Source of the DNA: a virus
Virus record (IMG/VR): IMGVR_UViG_3300032829_000002
Location: 1-64,000 of that record
Direction: 5' to 3' (one strand)
DNA length: 64,000 nucleotides
The notes beneath the pieces were generated by a model, which ran no database searches, had not been told where the DNA came from, and saw only the letters and a list, made by a program, of their open reading frames with translations. Positions 16,990 through 23,741 of this stretch are shown here, piece after piece. The first letter of the stretch is position 1, and every line of letters starts with the position of its first letter. A program made the translations under genes and the position numbers.

Positions 16990-17401
16990 TCGGTGGTACC
17001 TCCTCTTGCGTGTTCCAGAGGAACACCTCGGTCAAAGGCGGACCCTGTCGCTTCTCGACGATGACGATCATGTGCTGCGAATCGTCGATGCCACAGGCAT
17101 CCTTCACGCAGTCCTCCAGCAGCTTGATGCGGTTGCTGGCGTCGAGAGTCTTGTACCTGTTTTTCGTCTTCTTTGGCCAGTCCTTCGTTTCGAGACGGTC
17201 GAAGTGCAGACGGAAGTACACCACGTACGGTTCGTTTTGTCGGACCTTGGCGATCATGAGCGGGTAGCTGCGTGCTATGTACGAGACCGTTTCGTTCTTG
17301 TACTTCTGTCCCTCCTTCGTTAGGGACCGCCCGCCGCCCGCTCGATTGAAGTACGCGTGGTTGGCAGATGGGGGCAGCCCCGGAATCCTCATGTGGATCA
17401 T
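16967..17401 (-). CDS. rusA: RusA-family Holliday junction resolvase
   Basis: A 144-residue protein, the usual size for RusA. Signatures: the N-terminal IPGLPPSANHAYF block, G-x-x-LT-x-EG-x-x-YK near residue 26, and the acidic catalytic region DASNRIKLLEDCVKDACGIDD at about residues 88-108, which carries the conserved Asp residues and a Lys. The enzyme resolves four-way junctions as a dimer. GAGG lies five bases before the ATG. It sits beside recombination genes, and the window also encodes a second unrelated resolvase (21545), so the two may act at different stages such as recombination and packaging. Confidence 0.85.
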   Translation of the reverse strand: MIHMRIPGLPPSANHAYFNRAGGGRSLTKEGQKYKNETVSYIARSYPLMIAKVRQNEPYVVYFRLHFDRLETKDWPKKTKNRYKTLDASNRIKLLEDCVKDACGIDDSQHMIVIVEKRQGPPLTEVFLWNTQEEVPPIGELLAL

Positions 17402-17403
17402 GC

Positions 17404-18033
17404 TTACCTCGTGATTGGCTGAAACCGTCGGCCGCGCCGGGGCATGTTGTTTTCGTGCACGCCTCCTTCGATCTCTTGCCGGCGGATCTCCACTTGTCGT
17501 GAGATGACTGTCATGTTCCTGTCAGCGATCTCGAGCATCGCTTTCAAGCGCATCTTGTATTGGGTCATCCGCTGCACCTGGAGAAGTGCTTCTTGGTACG
17601 ATGGATGAACGAGAACCTTGTTCTTCAGCTCGTCGCTGGTGAGCTTCTCGGCCTTCGACAGGAGCTTGTTCTCTTCGTAGAGACCGTCCTTGATGGCGGC
17701 CTCGGTGAGATCGAACGTGTTCTTCGCCTCGAGGAGAGCTACCTCGACGCTTGCGAAGATGGGCGTCAGGTAGTTGAACCACGCAAGCTGCTTGGCGTAC
17801 AGGTCCGTGTACTCCTTGCTGTTCGTCGTGGTCAGGTTCTCCCGCGTGATGACGGGGAGCTCGAAGTTGGGTTTGGGCTGGTCCGTGACTCCCATCTTGA
17901 CGAGCTCCTCTTCGATTGCGGTCTGCGTGGCGAAGGTGTCCGCGATCTTGTCGAGCTTCGACTGCGGTGCGCCCACGCCGAGGGTGATCTGAAGACCACC
18001 CCCGTTGTTCACCGGCGTTCGCTCCTGCGTCAT
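17404..18033 (-). CDS. Coiled-coil protein of the recombination block
   Basis: A 209-residue, mostly helical and strongly charged protein. A conserved-looking core runs from about residue 65 (TRENLTTTNSKEYTDLY) through SKAEKLTSDELKNKVLVHPSYQEAL to a basic C-terminal helix and tail. It starts by ATGA overlap with the dNMP kinase gene. Size and helical make-up are compatible with a recombination mediator (UvsY-like) partner of the RecA-like protein at 22024, but no diagnostic motif is visible. A DNA-packaging or structural helper is equally possible. Confidence 0.55.
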   Translation of the reverse strand: MTQERTPVNNGGGLQITLGVGAPQSKLDKIADTFATQTAIEEELVKMGVTDQPKPNFELPVITRENLTTTNSKEYTDLYAKQLAWFNYLTPIFASVEVALLEAKNTFDLTEAAIKDGLYEENKLLSKAEKLTSDELKNKVLVHPSYQEALLQVQRMTQYKMRLKAMLEIADRNMTVISRQVEIRRQEIEGGVHENNMPRRGRRFQPITR

Positions 18034-19169
18034 CTCCTGCTCCTTTCGAGTACGAGCCCGACGAGGCTGCGCAGGTCATCGAGCGTCGCGTTGTTGTCGA
18101 TCACGGAGTAGAACTTCTCCGGAGGAATCAGGAGTTGTTCAGTCTCACTGGCGTGCTGAGCGGACGCTCCCTGAAGACCAGCACCGGGGCGGTTGATCTT
18201 CCAGACGATGCCGCCTGCTGCACGGATGGCGTCGATCTCGTTGAGGAAGCGAACGTCGGAGATGACGACGTCCGTCTTCGGCTTCACCCAGTCCAATTGC
18301 GACTCGAACTGCGACAGGAAGCGCACGCCGGACTTCGCGTCGTAGTAGAAGCCCCCGTCCTTGAGGATGCGCGCCACGCGCAAGGCGTAGTCGACCCACA
18401 CGTTCGGGTAGCAGTTCCGTCCGTACTCCGTCCCAAGTTGCTGCAAGGCGTACCTCGGTGTGAGGAACATCTCGCTGTTCAATCGGGCGAAGTCCCCGAA
18501 GACCTTTCTGGCTTCCGTATCGTAAGCCACGGCAGCCTCCTCTTCGGTATCGAAGCGCCCCAGGTTCTTCGTCTTACCGAAGGCCGTGAGCTTGGCGCTC
18601 CACTTGTTCCGATCGGTGTCGAGGCCGACCCCCTTGAAGACGGACGTCCCGCCTCGTCGTTTCTCCTCGTTCGCATGGTTCTCTGCGTGCGTGCAGTAGC
18701 GCAGGTTCTTGCGTCGGTTATCGAGCCCGTCTCCGTTGACGTGGTCGATGACCATGCCTTCTGGGGCCTCCCCCATGATCAACTGATGGAGCTTTAGCGA
18801 GTCGGTGGTTCGACGTACGTACGCCGTGCGCTTACCTTGTTCCTTGCGGTTGATGCACCACTTGTGCTCCAGCACGACGGCGAGGTCATCCTCGTCGATG
18901 AGAGTGTGCGCATCGTCGATGGGCAACCAGATCGAACGAGGAGGCGCCGTAGGGTACGTGAAGCGGTCGGAGCGCGGATACCTCTTGTCCGGCTTGTTCC
19001 TCTCCGCGCTCGGCCCCCAGAGCTGCTCGTCGGTGAAGGCGAAGACGTCCTTGCAGATCCGCTTGAGCGGGTCCGCAAGCGCGACCTTCACGAAGCTATG
19101 GTCGCGGACCAAGAAGTCCGCGACCGTGTCCTTTCCGCTGCCCGCTTGGCCGCAGAGTCCGATGATCAT
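18030..19169 (-). CDS. dNMP kinase (T4 gp1-like) interrupted in frame by an HNH-AP2 endonuclease
   Basis: A 379-residue protein starting at the ATG at 19169 (ATGA overlap). Residues 1-79 are the N-terminal part of a deoxynucleoside monophosphate kinase, with a P-loop GQAGSGKDT at 7-15 and RNKPDKRYPR near 57-66. Residues 236-379 continue the kinase (LTPRYALQQLGTEYGRNCYP, then VVISDVRFLNEID and INRPG). Between them, residues about 80-235 are a complete HNH endonuclease (HQLIMG, DHVNGDGLDNR, AENHAN) plus an AP2 DNA-binding domain (FKGVGLDTDRNKW ... FGDFARLN). Removing it leaves about 223 residues, the normal kinase size. The frame stays open across both joints. The kinase would make dNDPs for replication; whether it stays active, and whether the endonuclease cuts, is unknown. 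Confidence 0.85.
   Translation of the reverse strand: MIIGLCGQAGSGKDTVADFLVRDHSFVKVALADPLKRICKDVFAFTDEQLWGPSAERNKPDKRYPRSDRFTYPTAPPRSIWLPIDDAHTLIDEDDLAVVLEHKWCINRKEQGKRTAYVRRTTDSLKLHQLIMGEAPEGMVIDHVNGDGLDNRRKNLRYCTHAENHANEEKRRGGTSVFKGVGLDTDRNKWSAKLTAFGKTKNLGRFDTEEEAAVAYDTEARKVFGDFARLNSEMFLTPRYALQQLGTEYGRNCYPNVWVDYALRVARILKDGGFYYDAKSGVRFLSQFESQLDWVKPKTDVVISDVRFLNEIDAIRAAGGIVWKINRPGAGLQGASAQHASETEQLLIPPEKFYSVIDNNATLDDLRSLVGLVLERSRR
18465..18932 (-). mobile_element. In-frame HNH-AP2 homing endonuclease insertion
   Basis: About 468 bases encoding a full-length HNH_3-type nuclease with C-terminal AP2 domain, inserted without any stop, intron sequence or intein blocks into the dNMP kinase gene. 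The joints lie near PPRS/IWLP and SEMF/LTPR of the protein. Edges are estimated from where kinase and endonuclease similarity change, so they may be off by a few codons. The insertion falls just before the LQQLGTE segment that corresponds to LMQALGT of T4 gp1. Confidence 0.8.
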
Positions 19170-19540
19170 CGTCGGCCCGTGTACCCAGACGTCGACGCCG
19201 TGAACTGCTGCTTCCAGCCCCAGTCGTCTTGAACGTACTGCGCGAACTCGCTCTCGGAGATGAAGATCTCGTCTTTGGTGCACATCTCCAGCATGCGGAT
19301 CACACGATCGTAGTCCTTGGTGTGGTCCTGCGGTTCGACGAGGACGATCTGCCGACGGATCGCTTTGCCATCCCGCGCTTCTGCGAGCATGCGATCGAGC
19401 TCCTTGATGGCGTCTTCGCGGTAGCCCTTCTGAGCGTCGAGGAAGATGTTGCGATGCTCGTCGCGGTTTTTCTTCAGCACGGTGAGGAGCTCGTCCTTCT
19501 TGACCGTCACTCCTGCCATTCCATCGTTGCTCATCATCAT
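19166..19540 (-). CDS. Hypothetical protein
   Basis: A 124-residue protein. The ATG at 19540 is preferred because GGAGA lies six bases upstream; the ATG two codons earlier touches the SD. It is mostly helical and charged: a long helix EELLTVLKK-like region, QKGYREDAIKELDRMLAEA, a strand IVLVEPQDH and a C-terminal DDWGWKQQF. No motif recognised. It begins a short cassette after an intergenic hairpin and is coupled by ATGA to the kinase gene. Confidence 0.55.
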   Translation of the reverse strand: MMMSNDGMAGVTVKKDELLTVLKKNRDEHRNIFLDAQKGYREDAIKELDRMLAEARDGKAIRRQIVLVEPQDHTKDYDRVIRMLEMCTKDEIFISESEFAQYVQDDWGWKQQFTASTSGYTGRR

Positions 19541-19562
19541 GTTCATTCTCCGTTCGATTTGA

Positions 19563-19594
19563 CGCCAGGCCCGTTCGTCTGCGCGGGCCTGGCG
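19563..19594 (-). terminator. Strong intergenic hairpin, possible terminator
   Basis: An 11-base perfect stem CGCCAGGCCCG/CGGGCCTGGCG with a 10-base loop between two minus-strand genes. There is no U-run after it (TCAAATCG follows), so it may be a weak terminator, an RNA processing or stability element, or a leader structure for the downstream gene. Confidence 0.5.
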
Positions 19595-19623
19595 GTGAAG
19601 TACTTCGTGTAGTGCTGGGACGT

Positions 19624-20751
19624 TCACGACGGTAGGACTTTGCCTGCCAACCGCTGGAGCTCGAGCTTGCGCTCTTCGTCTTCCGTCTCACCCGCGAGCC
19701 ATGAGATGGCGTTCGACATGCGCCACATGGTGTTCCCCGGCGGCAGCAGCTCGACGTCCGGCTCGTTGAACTTGGAGATCGCTTTGTCGAGCTCTCCCTT
19801 GTTCATGAAGCGCTTGAGCATGTCGAGGACGCTCTTGCGACTCGCGTCGTCGAGCTTCCTCTCGTGCGCTTTGCGAACGTGCGCTTGCATCTCTTCGATG
19901 CGGGATTCGGCGAGCTGTCCGATGACCATGTCCTCGACGCCGGAGAGAACGGTCTTCATGTCGAGCTTCTGCGTGCGCACGGACCAGTCGACGTCCTCGG
20001 TGAGGCGCTTGCCGAGATGGACCTGACGCATGCTGGTCTCGCCGATCATGCCGTTGAGGCAAACGAGGCGGAGCAGGAAGAAGCTGACGTTCAGCGCCCC
20101 GTTGCCGAAGTCGCTGTTCTCGAAGGTCGCGCCGTACGCCATGATCTCCCCGGCCACCGGCTCGTAGACCTTCGGGATGAGTGCCTGGATGCTGACCTTC
20201 GTGTCGGTGACATACCCCTCGTAGGGCAACGCGCCGACCTTCGCGCAGGAGCGCGCGAACGCGTCGACCAGCGGGCGTGAGTCGAGGCGGCGGTACCGAT
20301 CCGAGAGGAAGCCCCGTGCGTCGTCGTTGACGATTCGCACGAGCGCCTTCTCGTCGACGTGCCCGAGGAGCTCGTTGAAGTTTGATGCGAGGAGCTCGAT
20401 CCCCCAGCTCCCCTTCTCCATCAGGTGGTTCACGAACACCATCGGAATCTTGGCGCGCTCGGCGGCCTGTCCGAGAGCATTGCGGTGAAGCGTGACCGCC
20501 GTGTCGTCCGGCAGGAGCATTTGCAGCCTGTCCCCGGTCTTCTTGGTCGCGAGCTCGAACTCGAGCTTGTTGACCTTCACCAGCTTGTCGACGGGCTGGA
20601 GAGTTTCGACGTACTCCATCACCTTTGCGGCGCGGCTGCGCCCACGTGTGATGATCTCCTCGAGGCGCGCGCGCCCCTTGGACGGAATGGCAGGAACCGG
20701 ACCCTGCGTGAACGCGGATGCGTCTGCTTCGAACATCGCCATCTGTTGCAT
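19624..20751 (-). CDS. DUF932-like phage protein
   Basis: A 375-residue soluble protein. The segment GFLSDRYRRLDSRPLVDAF near residue 147 and the later NSDFGNGALNVSFFLLRLVCLNG block match the DUF932 type found in phages and plasmids. This family is sometimes seen beside DNA repair and recombination genes, but its biochemistry is not established. The C-terminal third is helical (AHVRKAHERKLDDASRKSVLDM). It lies immediately downstream of the Cas4/RecB-like nuclease gene, so a role in DNA metabolism or a regulatory role on stalled DNA is plausible. Confidence 0.65.
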   Translation of the reverse strand: MQQMAMFEADASAFTQGPVPAIPSKGRARLEEIITRGRSRAAKVMEYVETLQPVDKLVKVNKLEFELATKKTGDRLQMLLPDDTAVTLHRNALGQAAERAKIPMVFVNHLMEKGSWGIELLASNFNELLGHVDEKALVRIVNDDARGFLSDRYRRLDSRPLVDAFARSCAKVGALPYEGYVTDTKVSIQALIPKVYEPVAGEIMAYGATFENSDFGNGALNVSFFLLRLVCLNGMIGETSMRQVHLGKRLTEDVDWSVRTQKLDMKTVLSGVEDMVIGQLAESRIEEMQAHVRKAHERKLDDASRKSVLDMLKRFMNKGELDKAISKFNEPDVELLPPGNTMWRMSNAISWLAGETEDEERKLELQRLAGKVLPS

Positions 20752-20760
20752 CTCTCCTCT

Positions 20761-21567
20761 CTATCTGCGGCCGAGAATCGGTTGCGGCCGCCTGTTCTGT
20801 CGTTGCGGTGTCACGGTTGTCGGGTTGCACGTCCAGGCGTACTTGCACCACCGGCAGTGCTGCCCTTCCTCTCTTTCGGGTAGCTCCTCCTTGTCCGCCA
20901 TCTCGAGGCACTCTTTCGCGCGCTGCTCGAGACTGCCCCACAGCCTCTCGTTGAAGCGAATGAGGAACGGAGTCACCGACGGCGTCATGTTCTGGTTGCC
21001 CTTGTTCCAGTACAAGAACCACATCAGCGGCAAGTCGAGGCACGCCATGTAGACGTGCGCCTGCTCGACATGTTTCTCCTTCGGCTTCTTGAGCTTGTCG
21101 AAGTCGTCGGGAGAAGCCGACTTGATCTCGAGCCCGACGCGAAGAATGGGGGATGCGGTGTCATCGTAGAAGGTGAAGACGCCATCGCAGCTCGACGTGA
21201 TGCAGAGCCGCTTGGCGATCTCAGTGTCGTTGACGGACACTTCTTCTTGGAAGTGCAGCTTGCCTCGACTGTGCCTCGACATCAGGTCGAAGTCCTTCTG
21301 GAGCATGCTGTGGATTGCATGACCTACGTTGAACCGCTTGCGGAAGGGCAGTGGAACTGCTCCCTTCTTCTCTGTGTTGAAGAGCGAGTAGACCACCTGC
21401 CGTTTGCACGTGCAGAGCTCGGATGCATGGATGCCTGCGGCTCGGGTGTGGCTGTCGTCCGGGTAGTTCTCGAGGAAGTCCTCGAAGATCCGTCCGAGTT
21501 GCATCGCCTGTTGTTCCATCAGAGCGACGCCAGGCTGCTGAAGATCAGCGATTTTTGTGAGTTGCAC
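20761..21567 (-). CDS. Cas4/RecB-like PD-(D/E)XK nuclease with Fe-S cysteines
   Basis: A 268-residue protein. The GTG at 21567 is chosen because GAGGA lies five bases before it; the next ATG (21519) has no SD. An N-terminal Cys pair (ELCTCKRQ) and the C-terminal HCRWCKYAWTC supply the four cysteines of a Cas4/AddB-type 4Fe-4S site. The nuclease core shows SSCDGVF (motif II Asp) and LRVGLEIKS (ExK). Such enzymes are 5' or 3' DNA exonucleases working with helicases and recombinases. It lies in the recombination block beside a resolvase and a RecA-like gene. Confidence 0.75.
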   Translation of the reverse strand: MQLTKIADLQQPGVALMEQQAMQLGRIFEDFLENYPDDSHTRAAGIHASELCTCKRQVVYSLFNTEKKGAVPLPFRKRFNVGHAIHSMLQKDFDLMSRHSRGKLHFQEEVSVNDTEIAKRLCITSSCDGVFTFYDDTASPILRVGLEIKSASPDDFDKLKKPKEKHVEQAHVYMACLDLPLMWFLYWNKGNQNMTPSVTPFLIRFNERLWGSLEQRAKECLEMADKEELPEREEGQHCRWCKYAWTCNPTTVTPQRQNRRPQPILGRR

Positions 21568-22039
21568 GCCAGTCCTCGTAGGGGATGAGCACCCACTTGT
21601 CTTCTTCTCGAAGGGTGCCTCTGTTGACGAACGTGATGACGAAGGCTGGCTTCTCGCCAAGGCCACACTCGCCACGAATCTTGTCGAGCTCCCGTCGTGT
21701 GACGGTGTACTGCTTCGATCGCGTGGTCTTGGACTCGATCCTGAGCTCTCCCTTCTTTCGAACGTCTCCTTTGGCCCAGGGCAGTGCGCCGGAGTTCTTT
21801 TGTTGCTTGCCCCCGACGTCCTCCGCGATCCCCTTCTCGGTGCGGCGCGCGCGTTTCAGCATGCGTCGTGACGGTGTGCCAAGCCCCTCTTGTTCTGGTC
21901 GGGAGAGCACTGCCTGAAGAAGTTGGCTCGGGTCGTTGACGTTGAACGGTCCGATGCGGTCTTGGACGCCCTCCCCGACGACGTCCACGTAGACGCCGTC
22001 GGGTTGCTTGTCGAGCCGAACGGTCAGCGGTAGGTGCAC
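21545..22039 (-). CDS. PD-(D/E)XK Holliday junction resolvase-like nuclease
   Basis: A 164-residue protein. The C-terminal 100 residues carry QQKNSGALPWAKGDV, then KGELRIESKTTRSKQYTVT and AFVITFVNRGT. This is the S-G-A / K-G-D / E-x-K pattern of phage and archaeal type Holliday junction resolvases. The first 55 residues are a separate strand-rich region. It overlaps the RecA-like gene upstream and the nuclease gene downstream. Junction cleavage is inferred from the family; a nicking VSR-like role is the main alternative. Confidence 0.7.
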   Translation of the reverse strand: MHLPLTVRLDKQPDGVYVDVVGEGVQDRIGPFNVNDPSQLLQAVLSRPEQEGLGTPSRRMLKRARRTEKGIAEDVGGKQQKNSGALPWAKGDVRKKGELRIESKTTRSKQYTVTRRELDKIRGECGLGEKPAFVITFVNRGTLREEDKWVLIPYEDWRATHKNR

Positions 22040-23229
22040 AGGTGCCCCGCAGCCGCCAAGATCTCCTGTCGAACTGCGAGTTCGAACTCGACGTTCGACT
22101 GCAAGTCTTTGACGAAGGTATCGACGCCGGGGATCTTCTCGCGCAGGATCGCTCCATCTTCCTTGCGTACGACGGACAGCATGCCCGCCTTTTCTCGGAT
22201 GACGCCTTGCGAGACACCGGCTTGGACGATCGTGTGGTAGTCATCCAAGAGACGCTCGTAGGTGAAGTCGGCTTCTCCACGAATGCCGTCGTGCGTGCCC
22301 GCCTTGCCCTTGCTGATGTCCCACTGAAGCGTGCGTCCGAGCTGCTCGCCTTTGTTCTCGCCGCTCTTCTGGCGGAGCTTCTCACCCGGCCAGATGAGCA
22401 CACGCAGCAGCGCAGCGTGACGAATCGCCCAGGGCATCACCTCTTGGTACTGCTTGATGTACTTCTGCATCGCCGACGGCGCGTTGGCGCGGTCACGGTT
22501 GGCGCGGACTTGTCCCGTGGCCAAGATCGCGGTGTGGTTGACGCCTTCGATTCCGAGCGTCAACGGGTGGTACCGCTTGGTGAAGCGCGTGAGAACGCTC
22601 GCGCTCGCAGCCTGTTGCACGTTGTCCTCGAGGCTCTCCGTTCCGGCTTCTGCGCCGCTTTGGAAGGAGTTGATGGAGTCGATGCCGATGATGCCGAACT
22701 CCTTGGATGCGAAGCAGTCGAGGATGATGTCCAGCACCTTCTCGCCGGTGTCCCCGCGGATGATGAAGAACTCGCCGGTCTGCGACTTGAAGGACTTGAT
22801 CTCCTCCTTCGTGTAGAGAGGAAGCCCTCGACCTTCTCGGATCTCTTGCGCTTGGTCGATCATCTCGTCCGGAATGGCGATGTCGACGCCGCAGTGGCGC
22901 ATGAAGAAGTAGTCGGGGAGGAACTCGATGGGAGCGAGAGCGATCGCCGACGCGTTCCCGAAGATGCGTTGGTGCATCGCCATCGTGCGGTAGAGCAGCA
23001 TCGTTTTGCCGGCGCCGTCCGGTCCGGAGATGACGCTCATGCCGCCGGCGGGGAAGCCGCCTCCAAGATCGATGTCGAGCTGCATGCACCCCGTGGGGTA
23101 GCGAAGGATGTAGGGGTTCGGTACTTCGCTGGCGAAGCAAACGACCTTGTTCTTGGCCTTGGCGTTGATCTTGTTCACGAGCGCGTTGATGCGCTTCTTC
23201 TTCTCGAGGATGTCGTCTTTCTTGCTCAT
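22024..23229 (-). CDS. RecA/UvsX-like recombinase
   Basis: A 401-residue protein starting at the ATG at 23229 with AAAGGAAG upstream. A leading helical segment (residues 1-30) precedes the ATPase core: TGCMQLDIDLGGGFPAGG near 47-63, Walker A GPDGAGKT at 69-76, Walker B-like FGIIGIDSIN near 189, and an ILATGQVRANRDR segment resembling the switch region. It forms strand-exchange filaments on single-stranded DNA in recombination-dependent replication and repair. Closest in plan to phage RecA/UvsX-type proteins. It is preceded by an intergenic hairpin and overlaps the resolvase gene by 16 bases. Confidence 0.85.
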   Translation of the reverse strand: MSKKDDILEKKKRINALVNKINAKAKNKVVCFASEVPNPYILRYPTGCMQLDIDLGGGFPAGGMSVISGPDGAGKTMLLYRTMAMHQRIFGNASAIALAPIEFLPDYFFMRHCGVDIAIPDEMIDQAQEIREGRGLPLYTKEEIKSFKSQTGEFFIIRGDTGEKVLDIILDCFASKEFGIIGIDSINSFQSGAEAGTESLEDNVQQAASASVLTRFTKRYHPLTLGIEGVNHTAILATGQVRANRDRANAPSAMQKYIKQYQEVMPWAIRHAALLRVLIWPGEKLRQKSGENKGEQLGRTLQWDISKGKAGTHDGIRGEADFTYERLLDDYHTIVQAGVSQGVIREKAGMLSVVRKEDGAILREKIPGVDTFVKDLQSNVEFELAVRQEILAAAGHLCTYR

Positions 23230-23245
23230 GATCTTCCTTTGGGCA

Positions 23246-23283
23246 AAAGCGCAGCTCGACACCCCCAGGTGTAGCGGGGTGTC
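23246..23283 (-). terminator. Weak terminator-like hairpin before the recombinase gene
   Basis: An eight-base stem GACACCCC/GGGGTGTC with a ten-base loop at 23258-23283, followed on the minus strand by GAGCTGCGCTTTTG. The U-run is short and offset, so termination would be partial. It lies in the 83-base gap between the HU-like and recombinase genes. Confidence 0.4.
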
Positions 23284-23312
23284 TGCGGCAGTCTTGTTCC
23301 TTCTCGCTCGAG

Positions 23313-23741
23313 CTACTTGCTACCGGTGCCGGGGATGCCCTCGAAGGGCTGGGTGCCGCAGCTCGAGCAAATCAACAGGTTGCCCTGCCTCTCCACCTTG
23401 CCGCCGCACATCGGGCAACCCTGGGCAGCTCGCTTCTCGAGCTTCTCTTGGTCCTGCCCCGTGGTCTCGTCTACGCCGTACTTCTGCATGGGTCTCGCTC
23501 CGTGTTGCCCCAGGTGCTCCTGGAGGTTCTTTTTGAAGTTCTTCGAACGAGAGAAGGATACCCGCAACGCGGTGACTTCGCCCTTCATTCGAAACTTCCC
23601 GAGGGTAGGCAGATAGACGCGTTCTCCACGCAGGAGGTCGTGGACGATCAGCCTCAAGAACGTCGAGGTGATCGCCGCAACTTCCTGCGTGGAGTAGTTC
23701 GTCACGGCTGCGATGCGCTGGTCGAGTTGCTTCTTGTTCAC
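23313..23741 (-). CDS. HU/IHF-like domain fused to a zinc ribbon
   Basis: A 142-residue protein. Residues 1-70 resemble a DNABII (HU/IHF) subunit: NKKQLDQRIAAVT, two N-terminal helices, then GERVYLPTLGKFRMKGE and a shortened arm. Residues about 108-134 form a zinc ribbon, CPMCGGKVERQGNLLICSSC. The usual long DNA-binding arm of HU appears reduced, so this may be a DNA-bending or adaptor protein. It is coupled by ATGA overlap to DNA polymerase, suggesting a role at the replication machinery. Confidence 0.7.
   Translation of the reverse strand: MNKKQLDQRIAAVTNYSTQEVAAITSTFLRLIVHDLLRGERVYLPTLGKFRMKGEVTALRVSFSRSKNFKKNLQEHLGQHGARPMQKYGVDETTGQDQEKLEKRAAQGCPMCGGKVERQGNLLICSSCGTQPFEGIPGTGSK

Noticed and set aside
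18030-19169. Intein or group I intron in the dNMP kinase gene
   Set aside because: The insert lacks intein blocks A, B and the C-terminal HN; the LN-S near its end is the usual AP2 domain ending. The reading frame runs straight through and nearly all insert bases are accounted for by the HNH-AP2 protein, leaving no intron RNA core.
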